This document shows positions 1-4,309 of a stretch of DNA of 8,924 nt, piece by piece (positions within the stretch are counted from its first letter, which is position 1; the number at the start of each line of letters is the position of its first letter). Position numbers and translations under genes: made by a program. The DNA is from Pararhodobacter sp. (GTDB lineage Bacteria; Pseudomonadota; Alphaproteobacteria; Rhodobacterales; Rhodobacteraceae). The notes beneath the pieces are model-generated. The model had not been told where the DNA came from, ran no database searches, and saw only the letters and a list, made by a program, of their open reading frames with translations. The stretch is from the NCBI RefSeq assembly GCF_034676545.1, contig NZ_JAUCBZ010000007.1, positions 1 through 8,924 of the forward strand, given 5' to 3'.

Positions 1-117
1 GCCCGCGAGGCGCAGGCGCGGCAGTTGGCCGAGAAGTTGAAACAGCAGAAGGAGAAGGAGCAGAAGGAGAAGGAGCAGGCCCGGATGATGAATCAGCAAA
101 TGGACATTGACCGATGA
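1..117 (+). CDS. C-terminal end of an Arg/Glu/Gln/Lys-rich protein (partial, 5' end outside window)
   Basis: Open from the first base of the window to a TGA at 115-117, giving 38 residues. The peptide is almost entirely charged and helical (AREAQARQLAEKLKQQ, then two identical KEKEQ units), which suggests a coiled-coil or disordered tail. The KEKEQ units come from an exact 15-bp tandem duplication. The stop overlaps the next gene's ATG in an ATGA, so the two are probably translationally coupled. Tails like this occur at the C-terminus of relaxase/mobilisation proteins and other plasmid proteins, but no diagnostic domain is in view and I do not assign a function. The first 16 residues reappear, diverged, in the next protein. 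Confidence 0.6.
   Translation, partial: AREAQARQLAEKLKQQKEKEQKEKEQARMMNQQMDIDR
49..78 (+). repeat. Exact tandem duplication, 15 bp x 2
   Basis: The unit AAGGAGAAGGAGCAG occurs at 49-63 and again, identical, at 64-78. It is in frame and encodes KEKEQ twice in the charged tail of the first protein. The probable cause is replication slippage, and the copy number may vary between relatives. Confidence 0.9.
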
Positions 118-353
118 ACCGCGACGACGAGCAGCGCCGGGCGACCGAGCGCGAGAGCCAGACCAACGCGGCGCATGAGCGCATGAGTCAAACCGAGCAG
201 GCCCGGCGAGAGCAGGAGCAGCAGGAACGGCTGGCCCGTGAAGCTCAGGCGCGGCAGTTGGCCGAAAGACTGCGACAGCAGCGAGCGGCACGCAAACAGC
301 CGCCGCCGCTGGATCGGCGCACACCCACCCATGCACTTGATAGGGGGCGATGA
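114..353 (+). CDS. Small charged coiled-coil protein, 79 aa, function unknown
   Basis: It starts at the ATG at 114, which overlaps the upstream stop (ATGA), and ends at TGA 351-353, which overlaps the following ATG in the same way. The product is very hydrophilic: the first ~65 residues are Arg, Gln, Glu and Ala in a helical pattern, followed by a Pro/Arg-rich tail (QPPPLDRRTPTHALDRGR). There is no signal peptide or membrane segment. Residues 41-56 (AREAQARQLAERLRQQ) match the tail of the upstream protein, and 234-281 is 39/48 identical to 1-48 in nucleotides, so this gene probably arose partly by duplication of its neighbour's 3' end. I do not recognise the family. The tight overlaps support it as a real gene despite its low complexity. 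Confidence 0.6.
   Translation: MNRDDEQRRATERESQTNAAHERMSQTEQARREQEQQERLAREAQARQLAERLRQQRAARKQPPPLDRRTPTHALDRGR
234..281 (+). repeat. Diverged copy of the sequence at 1-48
   Basis: Forty-eight bases here match 1-48 at 39 positions, in the same reading frame. Several of the differences are at third codon positions, so the peptide (AREAQARQLAE...) is better conserved than the DNA. This points to an old in-frame duplication kept under coding selection. Confidence 0.8.
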
Positions 354-700
354 TGCAATGGCGCTATGACGAGAACCGGGCGGACTTCCGCCCGGCCCTG
401 CCGGGCGAGATCGAGGCCGACCCGGACGCCCTCTATATCGTCCAGCGCGGCGACGTGCTGATGGTGCGCGAGGACGGCCACGAGCGGCCCATGCCCGAGC
501 GGCTGGACGTAGCCGGGCAGATGTTCGACCGGGAGCAGTTCGACGGTTCCGGCCATCCCCTGCCCTTGCGGGCAGAGATGAGGCGGGACGGCCAATGGGC
601 GCGGGAGCAGTTGCAGGCCCGCGACCGGGCCGAAATCGCCCTGCCGCTGGAATTGCCCATTTGGGTGACGAAAACGCCGCTGACAGAGGGCAAGGCGTGA
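350..700 (+). CDS. Hypothetical plasmid protein, 116 aa
   Basis: It starts at the first of two adjacent ATGs (350), which overlaps the upstream stop, and ends at TGA 698-700. The product (MMQWRYDENRADFRPA...) looks like a soluble globular protein of mixed alpha/beta character. The central part (YIVQRGDVLMVREDGHERPMP) reads like a small beta-rich module, and the C-terminus is LPIWVTKTPLTEGKA. There is no signal peptide or membrane helix. It is the third gene of a chain linked by ATGA overlaps, so it is very likely co-expressed with the two charged proteins. I associate similar sequences with plasmid backbones but cannot name a family with certainty, so the function is left open. Codon use is high-GC, like the flanking backbone. 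Confidence 0.7.
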   Translation: MMQWRYDENRADFRPALPGEIEADPDALYIVQRGDVLMVREDGHERPMPERLDVAGQMFDREQFDGSGHPLPLRAEMRRDGQWAREQLQARDRAEIALPLELPIWVTKTPLTEGKA

Positions 701-754
701 TCCTGTCGCCCGTCTGTGGGCATTTGTTTGTGTTTCATCGTAGCCCTGCCGACT

Positions 755-759
755 GTTCA
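755..759. repeat. Left target-site duplication GTTCA of the miniature element
   Basis: GTTCA directly abuts the GGGG end of the left inverted repeat and is repeated exactly at 1048-1052 after the CCCC end of the right one. Five base pairs is the characteristic Tn3-family duplication length. Confidence 0.88.
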
Positions 760-1047
760 GGGGACGTCTCAGAAAACGGAAAATAAAGTACGTTAAGCCA
801 TTGGCATGGCCACCGCTCTCGCAAACGATCATTTTCAAGAAGCCACCGTGAGAATGCGGGCCGCGCCAGTGCTGGCCTTGTCCGTCCCGTTCTCGAAAAC
901 CGCTCTCGAATCGAGCCGCCGAGACTGCCGAGTTTCGAGAACAGCCGAAACGCCGCTTCCAGCGGCAGACGCCACACGCAAAGCCGCGCCGTTGCTGGAT
1001 CGAGCATTCCTTAGCGTGCTTTAAATTCCGTTTTCTGAATCGACCCC
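760..1047. mobile_element. 288-bp Tn3-family miniature inverted-repeat element (TIME/MITE)
   Basis: The element is bounded by 38-bp inverted repeats at 760-797 and 1010-1047 (31/38 identical), both starting GGGG and sharing the core CAGAAAACGGAA. They closely resemble Tn21/Tn5393-type terminal repeats. A perfect GTTCA duplication flanks them. There is no convincing coding capacity inside, so it is non-autonomous and would need a Tn21/Tn5393-like transposase supplied in trans; the different repeats of the large transposon here make its TnpA an unlikely helper. From memory, a 288-bp MITE with Tn3-type ends was described as the border of an integron mobilisation unit carrying blaGES-5, and TIMEs are known from Pseudomonas plasmids. 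The identical length suggests a relationship, not verified here. Confidence 0.88.
889..942. repeat. Inverted repeat inside the miniature element
   Basis: GTTCTCGAAA at 889-898 is perfectly complementary to TTTCGAGAAC at 933-942, separated by 34 bp. It could be a residual resolvase-binding subsite inherited from the parent transposon, or simply a stem-loop. Its position in the middle of a non-coding miniature element is consistent with a relict res site, but nothing proves function. Confidence 0.45.
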
Positions 1048-1052
1048 GTTCA
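1048..1052. repeat. Right target-site duplication GTTCA of the miniature element
   Basis: Exact copy of 755-759, directly after the CCCC end of the right inverted repeat. It is also the first part of the palindrome at 1048-1073, which shows where the element inserted. Confidence 0.88.
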
Positions 1053-1073
1053 GAAAACGGTGGTTTTCTGGAC
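1048..1073. promoter_or_regulatory. Imperfect palindrome, candidate res subsite of the backbone resolvase
   Basis: GTTCAGAAAAC at 1048-1058 and GTTTTCTGGAC at 1063-1073 form an 11-bp inverted repeat with one mismatch and a 4-bp spacer, 86 bp upstream of the resolvase start. Serine resolvases of this class bind dyad sites just upstream of their genes, so this is a plausible res subsite. The miniature element inserted at its left edge. Confidence 0.4.
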
Positions 1074-1159
1074 ATGGCGGCAGGGCATCGTTTTTCATGG
1101 CCGGATGTGACCTTGCACGTTAATATTGCCGTTAGTTTATCTATGTCCCGGTACTGTGC

Positions 1160-1654
1160 ATGAATCAACGCATTGGCTACGCCCGTGTTTCTACGGACGA
1201 CCAGCACCTAGACCTGCAACGGGACGCGCTCCAGCAGGCCGGGTGCTCGACCATCTACGAGGAAGCGGCCAGCGGCAAGAGCACGGCACGCCCGGAGCTT
1301 GAGCAGTGCCGGAAGGCGCTCCGGGCTGGGGATACCCTCGTGGTGTGGCGGCTGGATCGACTCGGGCGCAGCCTGCCCGATCTGGTGCAGATCGTGGCCG
1401 ACCTTGAGCAGCGCGGCGTCCATTTCGAGAGCCTGACCGAAAAGATCGAGACGGGCAGCGCATCGGGCAAGCTGCAATTCCATGTGTTCGCGGCGCTGGC
1501 CGAGTTCGAGCGCGGTTTAATCCGTGAGCGGACGCAGGCCGGGCTGGCAGCAGCCCGTGCCCGAGGCCGGGCCGGTGGCCGCAAACCCAAGTTGGATGAA
1601 AAGCAGGTGCGCGAGATCAAGGCGCTTTTGCGCGATCCCGACATTCAGGGGTAG
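1160..1654 (+). pseudogene. Serine resolvase, 5' part, interrupted by the large transposon
   Basis: This is a resolvase/invertase of the Tn3-resolvase type. The N-terminal catalytic domain is intact: RIGYARVST carries the nucleophilic serine (Ser11), and VVWRLDRLGRS carries the conserved arginines. The E-helix and arm region (FAALAEFERGLIRERTQAGLAAARARGRAGGR) follows. The native frame runs only to about base 1648. The transposon then adds one Gly codon and a TAG from its own inverted repeat, giving a 164-residue product that lacks most of the DNA-binding helix-turn-helix. The missing 31 codons are at 8047-8142, and joining them through one ATTCA copy gives 192 codons, normal for the family. 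The ATG at 1160 has no clear Shine-Dalgarno. A TTGCAC at 1113-1118 could be a -35 box. The truncated protein is probably inactive. Confidence 0.92.
1643..1647. repeat. Left target-site duplication ATTCA of the large transposon
   Basis: ATTCA precedes the GGGG of the left terminal repeat and is repeated at 8047-8051 after the CCCC of the right one. Keeping a single copy restores the resolvase frame across the site, which confirms the exact boundaries. Confidence 0.97.
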
Positions 1655-1693
1655 ATCAAGCAGTCGTGTCACCAGCCGCCATTTCGATCACGG
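1648..1693 (+). repeat. Left 46-bp terminal inverted repeat (IRL)
   Basis: It starts GGGGTAGATCAAG and differs from the right repeat only by T for G at base 9. Its first bases supply the TAG that terminates the truncated upstream resolvase. Its inner edge contains the complement of a tnpA-type CCGTGA end, as at the right end. Confidence 0.96.
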
Positions 1694-1729
1694 CAATGGC
1701 AGCCGGGCGTTCACGTTCAAATTGTTCCG
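1688..1729 (-). pseudogene. Relict 3' end of a second, diverged tnpA
   Basis: Read on the minus strand, this stretch encodes RNNLNVNARLPLP followed by TGA, placed relative to the inverted repeat exactly as the end of the intact tnpA is (RFDLDMNTRLDLP, TGA at 8004-8006). Seven of 13 residues are identical and most others are conservative (N/D, V/M). The 36 bases just outside the repeat match at 21 positions. A few further codons (HPD) may continue the similarity with a one-codon gap. The left end of this transposon therefore appears to be the right end of a related but different Tn3 element in inverted orientation. The similarity fades after about 1738. Confidence 0.65.
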
Positions 1730-1738
1730 GTCTGGATG

Positions 1739-1921
1739 AGGCCGACTGACGTCTCGGATGGCGCGTGACATACGAGCACTGTGACTCCTGCAGGGGCGAC
1801 TCAACAGCCTGACCGGACGGCGAGCATCGGCCCTTCTCACGTATTCGTCATGTCAGCTTTGACGCTGCGCACGCGACGGCACCCGACCCAATCCCGCCAT
1901 TGAGGTTTGAGAAAAGCCGTC
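1739..1921. other. Non-coding stretch between the tnpA relict and the first attC-like site
   Basis: I see no credible gene here. It contains a core-site-like ACTCAAC at 1799-1805 and short GACGGC/GCCGTC inverted repeats, but no complete attC can be built around them. It is probably recombination debris between the transposon end and the captured cargo. Confidence 0.5.
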
Positions 1922-2017
1922 GTTCAATGCTCGAGCTCAGGTGCGTTTGACGCGCCGCCCACTCTTGCGGCAAGGCAGGACGGCGAGTCAAACGTCAACC
2001 GCAGCGGCTTGTTGGGC
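1922..2017 (-). other. attC-like cassette recombination site (attC2), with altered R' core
   Basis: On the minus strand the site opens with GCCCAAC at 2017-2011 (R'' consensus RYYYAAC) and closes with CTCGAGC ATTGAAC, whose last seven bases (1928-1922) match the R' consensus GTTRRRY except for A in place of the first G. The arms between them are complementary. The strongest stem pairs 1944-1957 with 1981-1994 (13 of 14 pairs, CGTTTGAC plus CGCCG). Length is 96 nt, within the attC range. It lies 52 bp after the stop of the 90-aa gene, where a cassette's attC should be. The G-to-A change may make it a poor recombination substrate. Confidence 0.55.
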
Positions 2018-2069
2018 GTCAACACGCCACAGGCAGGAGTTCGGCCAGAAAAACTCCGCAGACTGGTTA

Positions 2070-2342
2070 TTACTCAAGAGAAATAAAGCGAACAATCTCA
2101 GCCGCACGGCCAGAAAGTATCGGCTTCAATTCCTCGCGGACTTGTTCAATGTTGAAGTCAGGAGATAGCTCCAAAGAGAAGATCATTCCCTCCCTTCTTG
2201 CCTCGACTATGCAATCAAGGGCTGTTAGTTCTCCTTCAATACTTTGTAGACAGATCTCGACCTCATCGTCCTCCGGCAAGAATGGGAGGGAAGCCTTGAG
2301 ATCTGACTCTTTAATCCGCCGAAGTGCCAATACATAAGTCAC
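2070..2342 (-). CDS. Hypothetical cytoplasmic protein, 90 aa
   Basis: It starts at a GTG (2342) with a good Shine-Dalgarno (AGAGG) about 6-8 bases upstream, and ends at TAA 2070-2072. The protein is acidic and soluble, beginning (M)TYVLALRRIKESDLKAS, with a central EDDEVEICLQSIEGELTALDCIVEARREGMIFSLEL that looks alternating alpha/beta, and the C-terminus IVRFISLE. No signal peptide, membrane helix or known motif is visible and I do not recognise the family. It begins 15 bases after the lipoprotein gene ends, so the two are likely co-translated. Base composition is clearly lower in GC than tnpA or the backbone, consistent with foreign cargo. An attC-like site follows it. Confidence 0.6.
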   Translation of the reverse strand: MTYVLALRRIKESDLKASLPFLPEDDEVEICLQSIEGELTALDCIVEARREGMIFSLELSPDFNIEQVREELKPILSGRAAEIVRFISLE

Positions 2343-2357
2343 ATGACACCTCTTTTT

Positions 2358-2855
2358 TCAGAATGCTGCATAGTATCCTGGAGGGCAAAACATCTGAGAA
2401 AACTGGTAGATCTGACCAGAAATATCGAATGACTTCTTGCAACTGACCGTTTGTTGCGAATAAGTCGGCTGTTGAGCGGCTTGGGCTTGCTGTTTCTGAA
2501 TGTTGAGTTGCTGTACTTTGAGAGCAAACTCGGCATCTTGCTGGAAACCTGGGACATCGGGTCGCTGAAGTGTCTGCTGTACGCCGTTTGGGAACTGATC
2601 AATTGGCACTGTTCCGTAGTATTGCCTTGCGCCACTCGACCAATTCGCACTACAGGAACTCAAGCTTAGAGAGGTCTCTTTCTTTACTTTTTCGTCGTAG
2701 TAAAGTGTCTTTGGCGTGTACCCCCAATTCGTGCCGTTACACACAAGGGTCGCACCCTGTGGATATGAGTCGAAAGTAACCGGGTACTTGCTCGCACACC
2801 CAACAGCAGCTACCCCCGCCAAAACTAAGCTCACCACTCTCGCCACAGTTCTCAT
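2358..2855 (-). CDS. Predicted lipoprotein with PEGA-like region, 165 aa
   Basis: The ATG at 2855 is preferred over an in-frame TTG at 2879 because it gives a clean signal peptide: MRTVARVVSLVLAGVAAVGC, with a lipobox-like AVGC and the lipidation cysteine at residue 20. The mature part begins SKYPVTFDSYPQGATLVCNG and continues NWGYTPKTLYY, a pattern like PEGA domains (short beta-sandwich modules of surface or periplasmic proteins). The middle contains a Gln/Ala-rich helix (VQQLNIQKQQAQAAQQ). A Cys-bearing C-terminus (SCKKSF ... MFCPPGYYAAF) follows; the four mature cysteines besides Cys20 could form disulfides. It probably sits on the inner leaflet of the outer membrane. The function is unknown. 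It shares a cassette with the 90-aa gene downstream and starts about 100 bases after an attC-like site. Confidence 0.75.
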   Translation of the reverse strand: MRTVARVVSLVLAGVAAVGCASKYPVTFDSYPQGATLVCNGTNWGYTPKTLYYDEKVKKETSLSLSSCSANWSSGARQYYGTVPIDQFPNGVQQTLQRPDVPGFQQDAEFALKVQQLNIQKQQAQAAQQPTYSQQTVSCKKSFDISGQIYQFSQMFCPPGYYAAF

Positions 2856-2958
2856 CTTCTCAGCTCTCACGACCGTCAATTTTCCTTATGAAACTCACAC
2901 CGTCAAACGAGGCAATCCTAAGCATATACTCCCCGAATCGGCCAATGCTCATACTTCC

Positions 2959-3070
2959 GCTCAACGCCAAGTTAACCGACAGAACGGCACCGCCTTCCCA
3001 GCGAAGCGCTTTGCAATAACGCGTAAAATTTTCGAAGCAAATGGTCCGCTGAAAACTGTACGCGTTGAAC
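2959..3070 (-). other. attC-like cassette recombination site (attC1)
   Basis: On the minus strand the site opens with GTTCAAC (3070-3064, fits RYYYAAC) and closes with GGTTAACTTGGCGTTGAGC, ending in GTTGAGC (2965-2959, fits GTTRRRY). The TTAACTTGGCGTTRRRY pattern is very like the 3' half of classical attC sites. The outer nine bases of each arm pair at eight positions (GTTCAACGC with GCGTTGAGC), with partial pairing further in. Length is 112 nt. It starts 16 bases after the stop of the 77-aa gene, the usual position in a gene cassette. A 77-codon TTG-start frame across it (2860-3093) is best explained as chance. Confidence 0.6.
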
Positions 3071-3086
3071 AGCAGCTTATGCGTAG

Positions 3087-3320
3087 CTACCAACGGATGT
3101 CTACAATTGTTTTGCCATTGACATCTTTCTGGATGACGCTTTGCGTTACCCTAAATCCTTTGACGGCCGTGTGATTTGTATAGACCACCGACCCAACAAT
3201 CTCGCCCGATGTGTTTACAATTTCGTATTCATCGACATCAGTTTCCGCCATAAAGCCTTCACTTTTCGACTTTACAAGGATCAACGTCTCGCCTTGATTG
3301 AGCTTTAATTTTTCTTTCAT
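3087..3320 (-). CDS. Hypothetical protein, 77 aa
   Basis: It starts at ATG 3320 and ends at TAG 3087-3089. The product begins MKEKLKLNQGETLILVKSKS and contains EYEIVNTSGEIVGSVVYTNHTAV, a run of short beta strands with polar turns, then VTQSVIQKDVNGKTIVDIRW. It looks like a small all-beta soluble protein. No signal peptide, membrane segment or recognised motif is visible. The Shine-Dalgarno is weak (CCCGAG). The AT-rich segment upstream (3359-3452) may hold its promoter. The short distance from its stop to attC1 gives it the layout of an integron cassette gene, and such orphan small genes are typical cassette content. Low-GC codon use sets it apart from the transposition genes. Confidence 0.55.
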   Translation of the reverse strand: MKEKLKLNQGETLILVKSKSEGFMAETDVDEYEIVNTSGEIVGSVVYTNHTAVKGFRVTQSVIQKDVNGKTIVDIRW

Positions 3321-3358
3321 CTCGGGATGCTCATTTGGTTACACAACTTTCCTTTCCG

Positions 3359-3452
3359 GCGATAATAATTAGAAATTAAATTCTAATTTTAATGGCAGAA
3401 TTTTAAAAGCAATATTTATAATAATAAACTATGAATTATTCGAAATAATACA
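3359..3452. other. Extremely AT-rich segment, probable promoter region for the minus-strand cargo
   Basis: Only 13 of the 90 bases at 3361-3450 are G or C, in an otherwise GC-rich element. It contains a perfect 8-bp inverted repeat (AATTAGAA 3367-3374, TTCTAATT 3381-3388) and is flanked by inverted copies of CCTTTCC/GGAAAGG (3351-3357 and 3454-3460). No gene is present. Several TATAAT-like boxes occur on both strands, so a promoter for the 77-aa gene is likely but the exact site cannot be chosen. Confidence 0.4.
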
Positions 3453-3460
3453 ACAGGAAA

Positions 3461-3646
3461 GGCAGCCGACGGGATAGGAGGTGACCCGATTTATTCAGCA
3501 CGGAGGCGGAGAGCATACCGCCTTGCCCCGATGACCGCTATCCGGATCAGGTAGCGAGTGACGGCTGATGGCCGCCTGCCGCCGACCGCGGTCTGGCTCG
3601 AAAGCAGTCAGTCAACGCGCCGTTTCATCGTTGCCATGATCGTTTC
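3461..3646. other. GC-rich non-coding stretch between cargo and toxin gene
   Basis: I see no credible gene and no clear terminator here. Composition switches abruptly from very AT-rich to GC-rich near 3461, which probably marks the junction where cargo was joined to the transposition module. Confidence 0.45.
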
Positions 3647-3931
3647 TTAATCGCGCACAGGCGGCCACAGGCGGGCCGTGTTAACCAGCGTCAGTATCCA
3701 CGCCGTTTCGCCGTCGATCTGGTACACCAGGCGATAGCTTTCATGCGGGATCAACTCGCGGGTGCCAGGAACGATTCCCGGCTTGCCCAACATGGGGTGC
3801 TGGGTCAACCGGGCGGCCGCGTCGCTGAAAATCTCATCCATCCGGGCCGCCGCGCGCGGATTGTCGGCTGCGATGTAGTCCCACACATCGGCACGGTCTT
3901 GCTGCGCTTCGGGCGTCCAGACAACTCTCAC
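3647..3931 (-). CDS. ParE/RelE-superfamily toxin of a type II toxin-antitoxin pair, 94 aa
   Basis: It starts at GTG 3931-3929, which overlaps the antitoxin stop by four bases (GTGA), and ends at TAA 3647-3649. Features typical of the RelE/ParE fold are the N-terminal strand VVWTPEAQQDRADVWDYIA, a helix pair with NPRAAARMDEIFSDAAARL, HPMLGKPGIVPGTRELI, and the closing strands HESYRLVYQIDGETAWILTLV. Length is normal. ParE-type toxins poison DNA gyrase, whereas RelE-type toxins cleave mRNA on the ribosome; sequence alone does not decide which applies. The antitoxin precedes it in the same operon. It sits in the transposon core beside tnpR/res, a position known for toxin-antitoxin pairs in Tn3-family elements, where they are thought to stabilise the element or its carrier replicon. 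Confidence 0.85.
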   Translation of the reverse strand: MRVVWTPEAQQDRADVWDYIAADNPRAAARMDEIFSDAAARLTQHPMLGKPGIVPGTRELIPHESYRLVYQIDGETAWILTLVNTARLWPPVRD

Positions 3932-4206
3932 GACTGCCTCGCCACACTGGCACGCCGTGCGGCGAATTCGGCCTCAACTTCATCGTTCGATCGCCCCAAT
4001 CCAGCGCGCATTGAAGCCCGGCCGGCCTCGACCTTGCGGCGCAGGAACTCGTCGTACTCGCGCGACTTGCGCTGGCTCTGAATGAACTCGCGCATCAACT
4101 CGCGCAGGACTTGCGACGCCGGGCGATGGGCCGCTTCGGCTTCGGCCATGAACTCGGCGCGCAACTCGGGCTCCAGCTTCATCGTGAAAACGGCTTGTTT
4201 TGACAT
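3928..4206 (-). CDS. Ribbon-helix-helix antitoxin (ParD/CopG type), 92 aa
   Basis: It starts at ATG 4206 with a strong Shine-Dalgarno (AGGAGG, 8-base spacing) and ends at TGA 3928-3930, overlapping the toxin start. Residues 5-44 (QAVFTMKLEPELRAEFMAEA followed by the helix containing RPASQVLRELMREFI) have the strand-helix-helix layout of a ribbon-helix-helix DNA-binding domain. The C-terminal half, rich in charged residues, is the probable toxin-binding segment. It should neutralise the downstream toxin and repress the shared promoter. A dyad, ATACT-N5-AGTAT at 4229-4243, lies just upstream and is a candidate operator. Translational coupling through the 4-base overlap would keep antitoxin in excess. 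Confidence 0.85.
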   Translation of the reverse strand: MSKQAVFTMKLEPELRAEFMAEAEAAHRPASQVLRELMREFIQSQRKSREYDEFLRRKVEAGRASMRAGLGRSNDEVEAEFAARRASVARQS

Positions 4207-4214
4207 GATCGGGG

Positions 4215-4220
4215 CCTCCT
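4215..4220 (-). promoter_or_regulatory. Ribosome binding site of the antitoxin gene
   Basis: AGGAGG on the minus strand, eight bases before the ATG. It is much stronger than the sites of the cargo genes and fixes the antitoxin start at 4206. Confidence 0.8.
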
Positions 4221-4228
4221 GCCACTTA

Positions 4229-4243
4229 ATACTAACAAAGTAT
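4229..4243. promoter_or_regulatory. Candidate operator of the toxin-antitoxin operon
   Basis: Inverted repeat ATACT, five-base spacer, AGTAT, about 22 bases upstream of the antitoxin start and next to a TATACT that could be a -10 box on the minus strand. Ribbon-helix-helix antitoxins usually bind short dyads in this position. Inference only. Confidence 0.4.
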
Positions 4244-4309
4244 ATACGTCGTCTTTACTAAGCGCTACTCACAGAACACTGCAAGGCGGGCCTGCGCTAT
4301 GCCAAGACC

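Noticed and set aside
806..1024. Possible small gene inside the miniature element
   Set aside because: No ribosome site and no recognisable protein; the frame runs into the right terminal repeat.
245..1207. Minus-strand frame of 320 codons
   Set aside because: It crosses three plus-strand genes, the whole miniature element and the resolvase start, and is low-complexity Arg/Gln-rich; a chance frame.
1799..1928. Third attC-like site between the tnpA relict and attC2
   Set aside because: GTTGAGT (minus strand, 1805-1799) is a good core and is preceded by TCAGGC, but no matching RYYYAAC partner or complementary arms were found, so it stays unproven.
1944..1994. The strong hairpin as an intrinsic terminator for the minus-strand cargo
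   Set aside because: No T run follows it on the minus strand, and it forms the inner stem of the attC-like site.
2860..3093. Minus-strand open frame of 77 codons between the 77-aa gene and the lipoprotein gene
   Set aside because: It begins with TTG, has no Shine-Dalgarno and coincides with the attC-like site, whose structure explains the sequence better.
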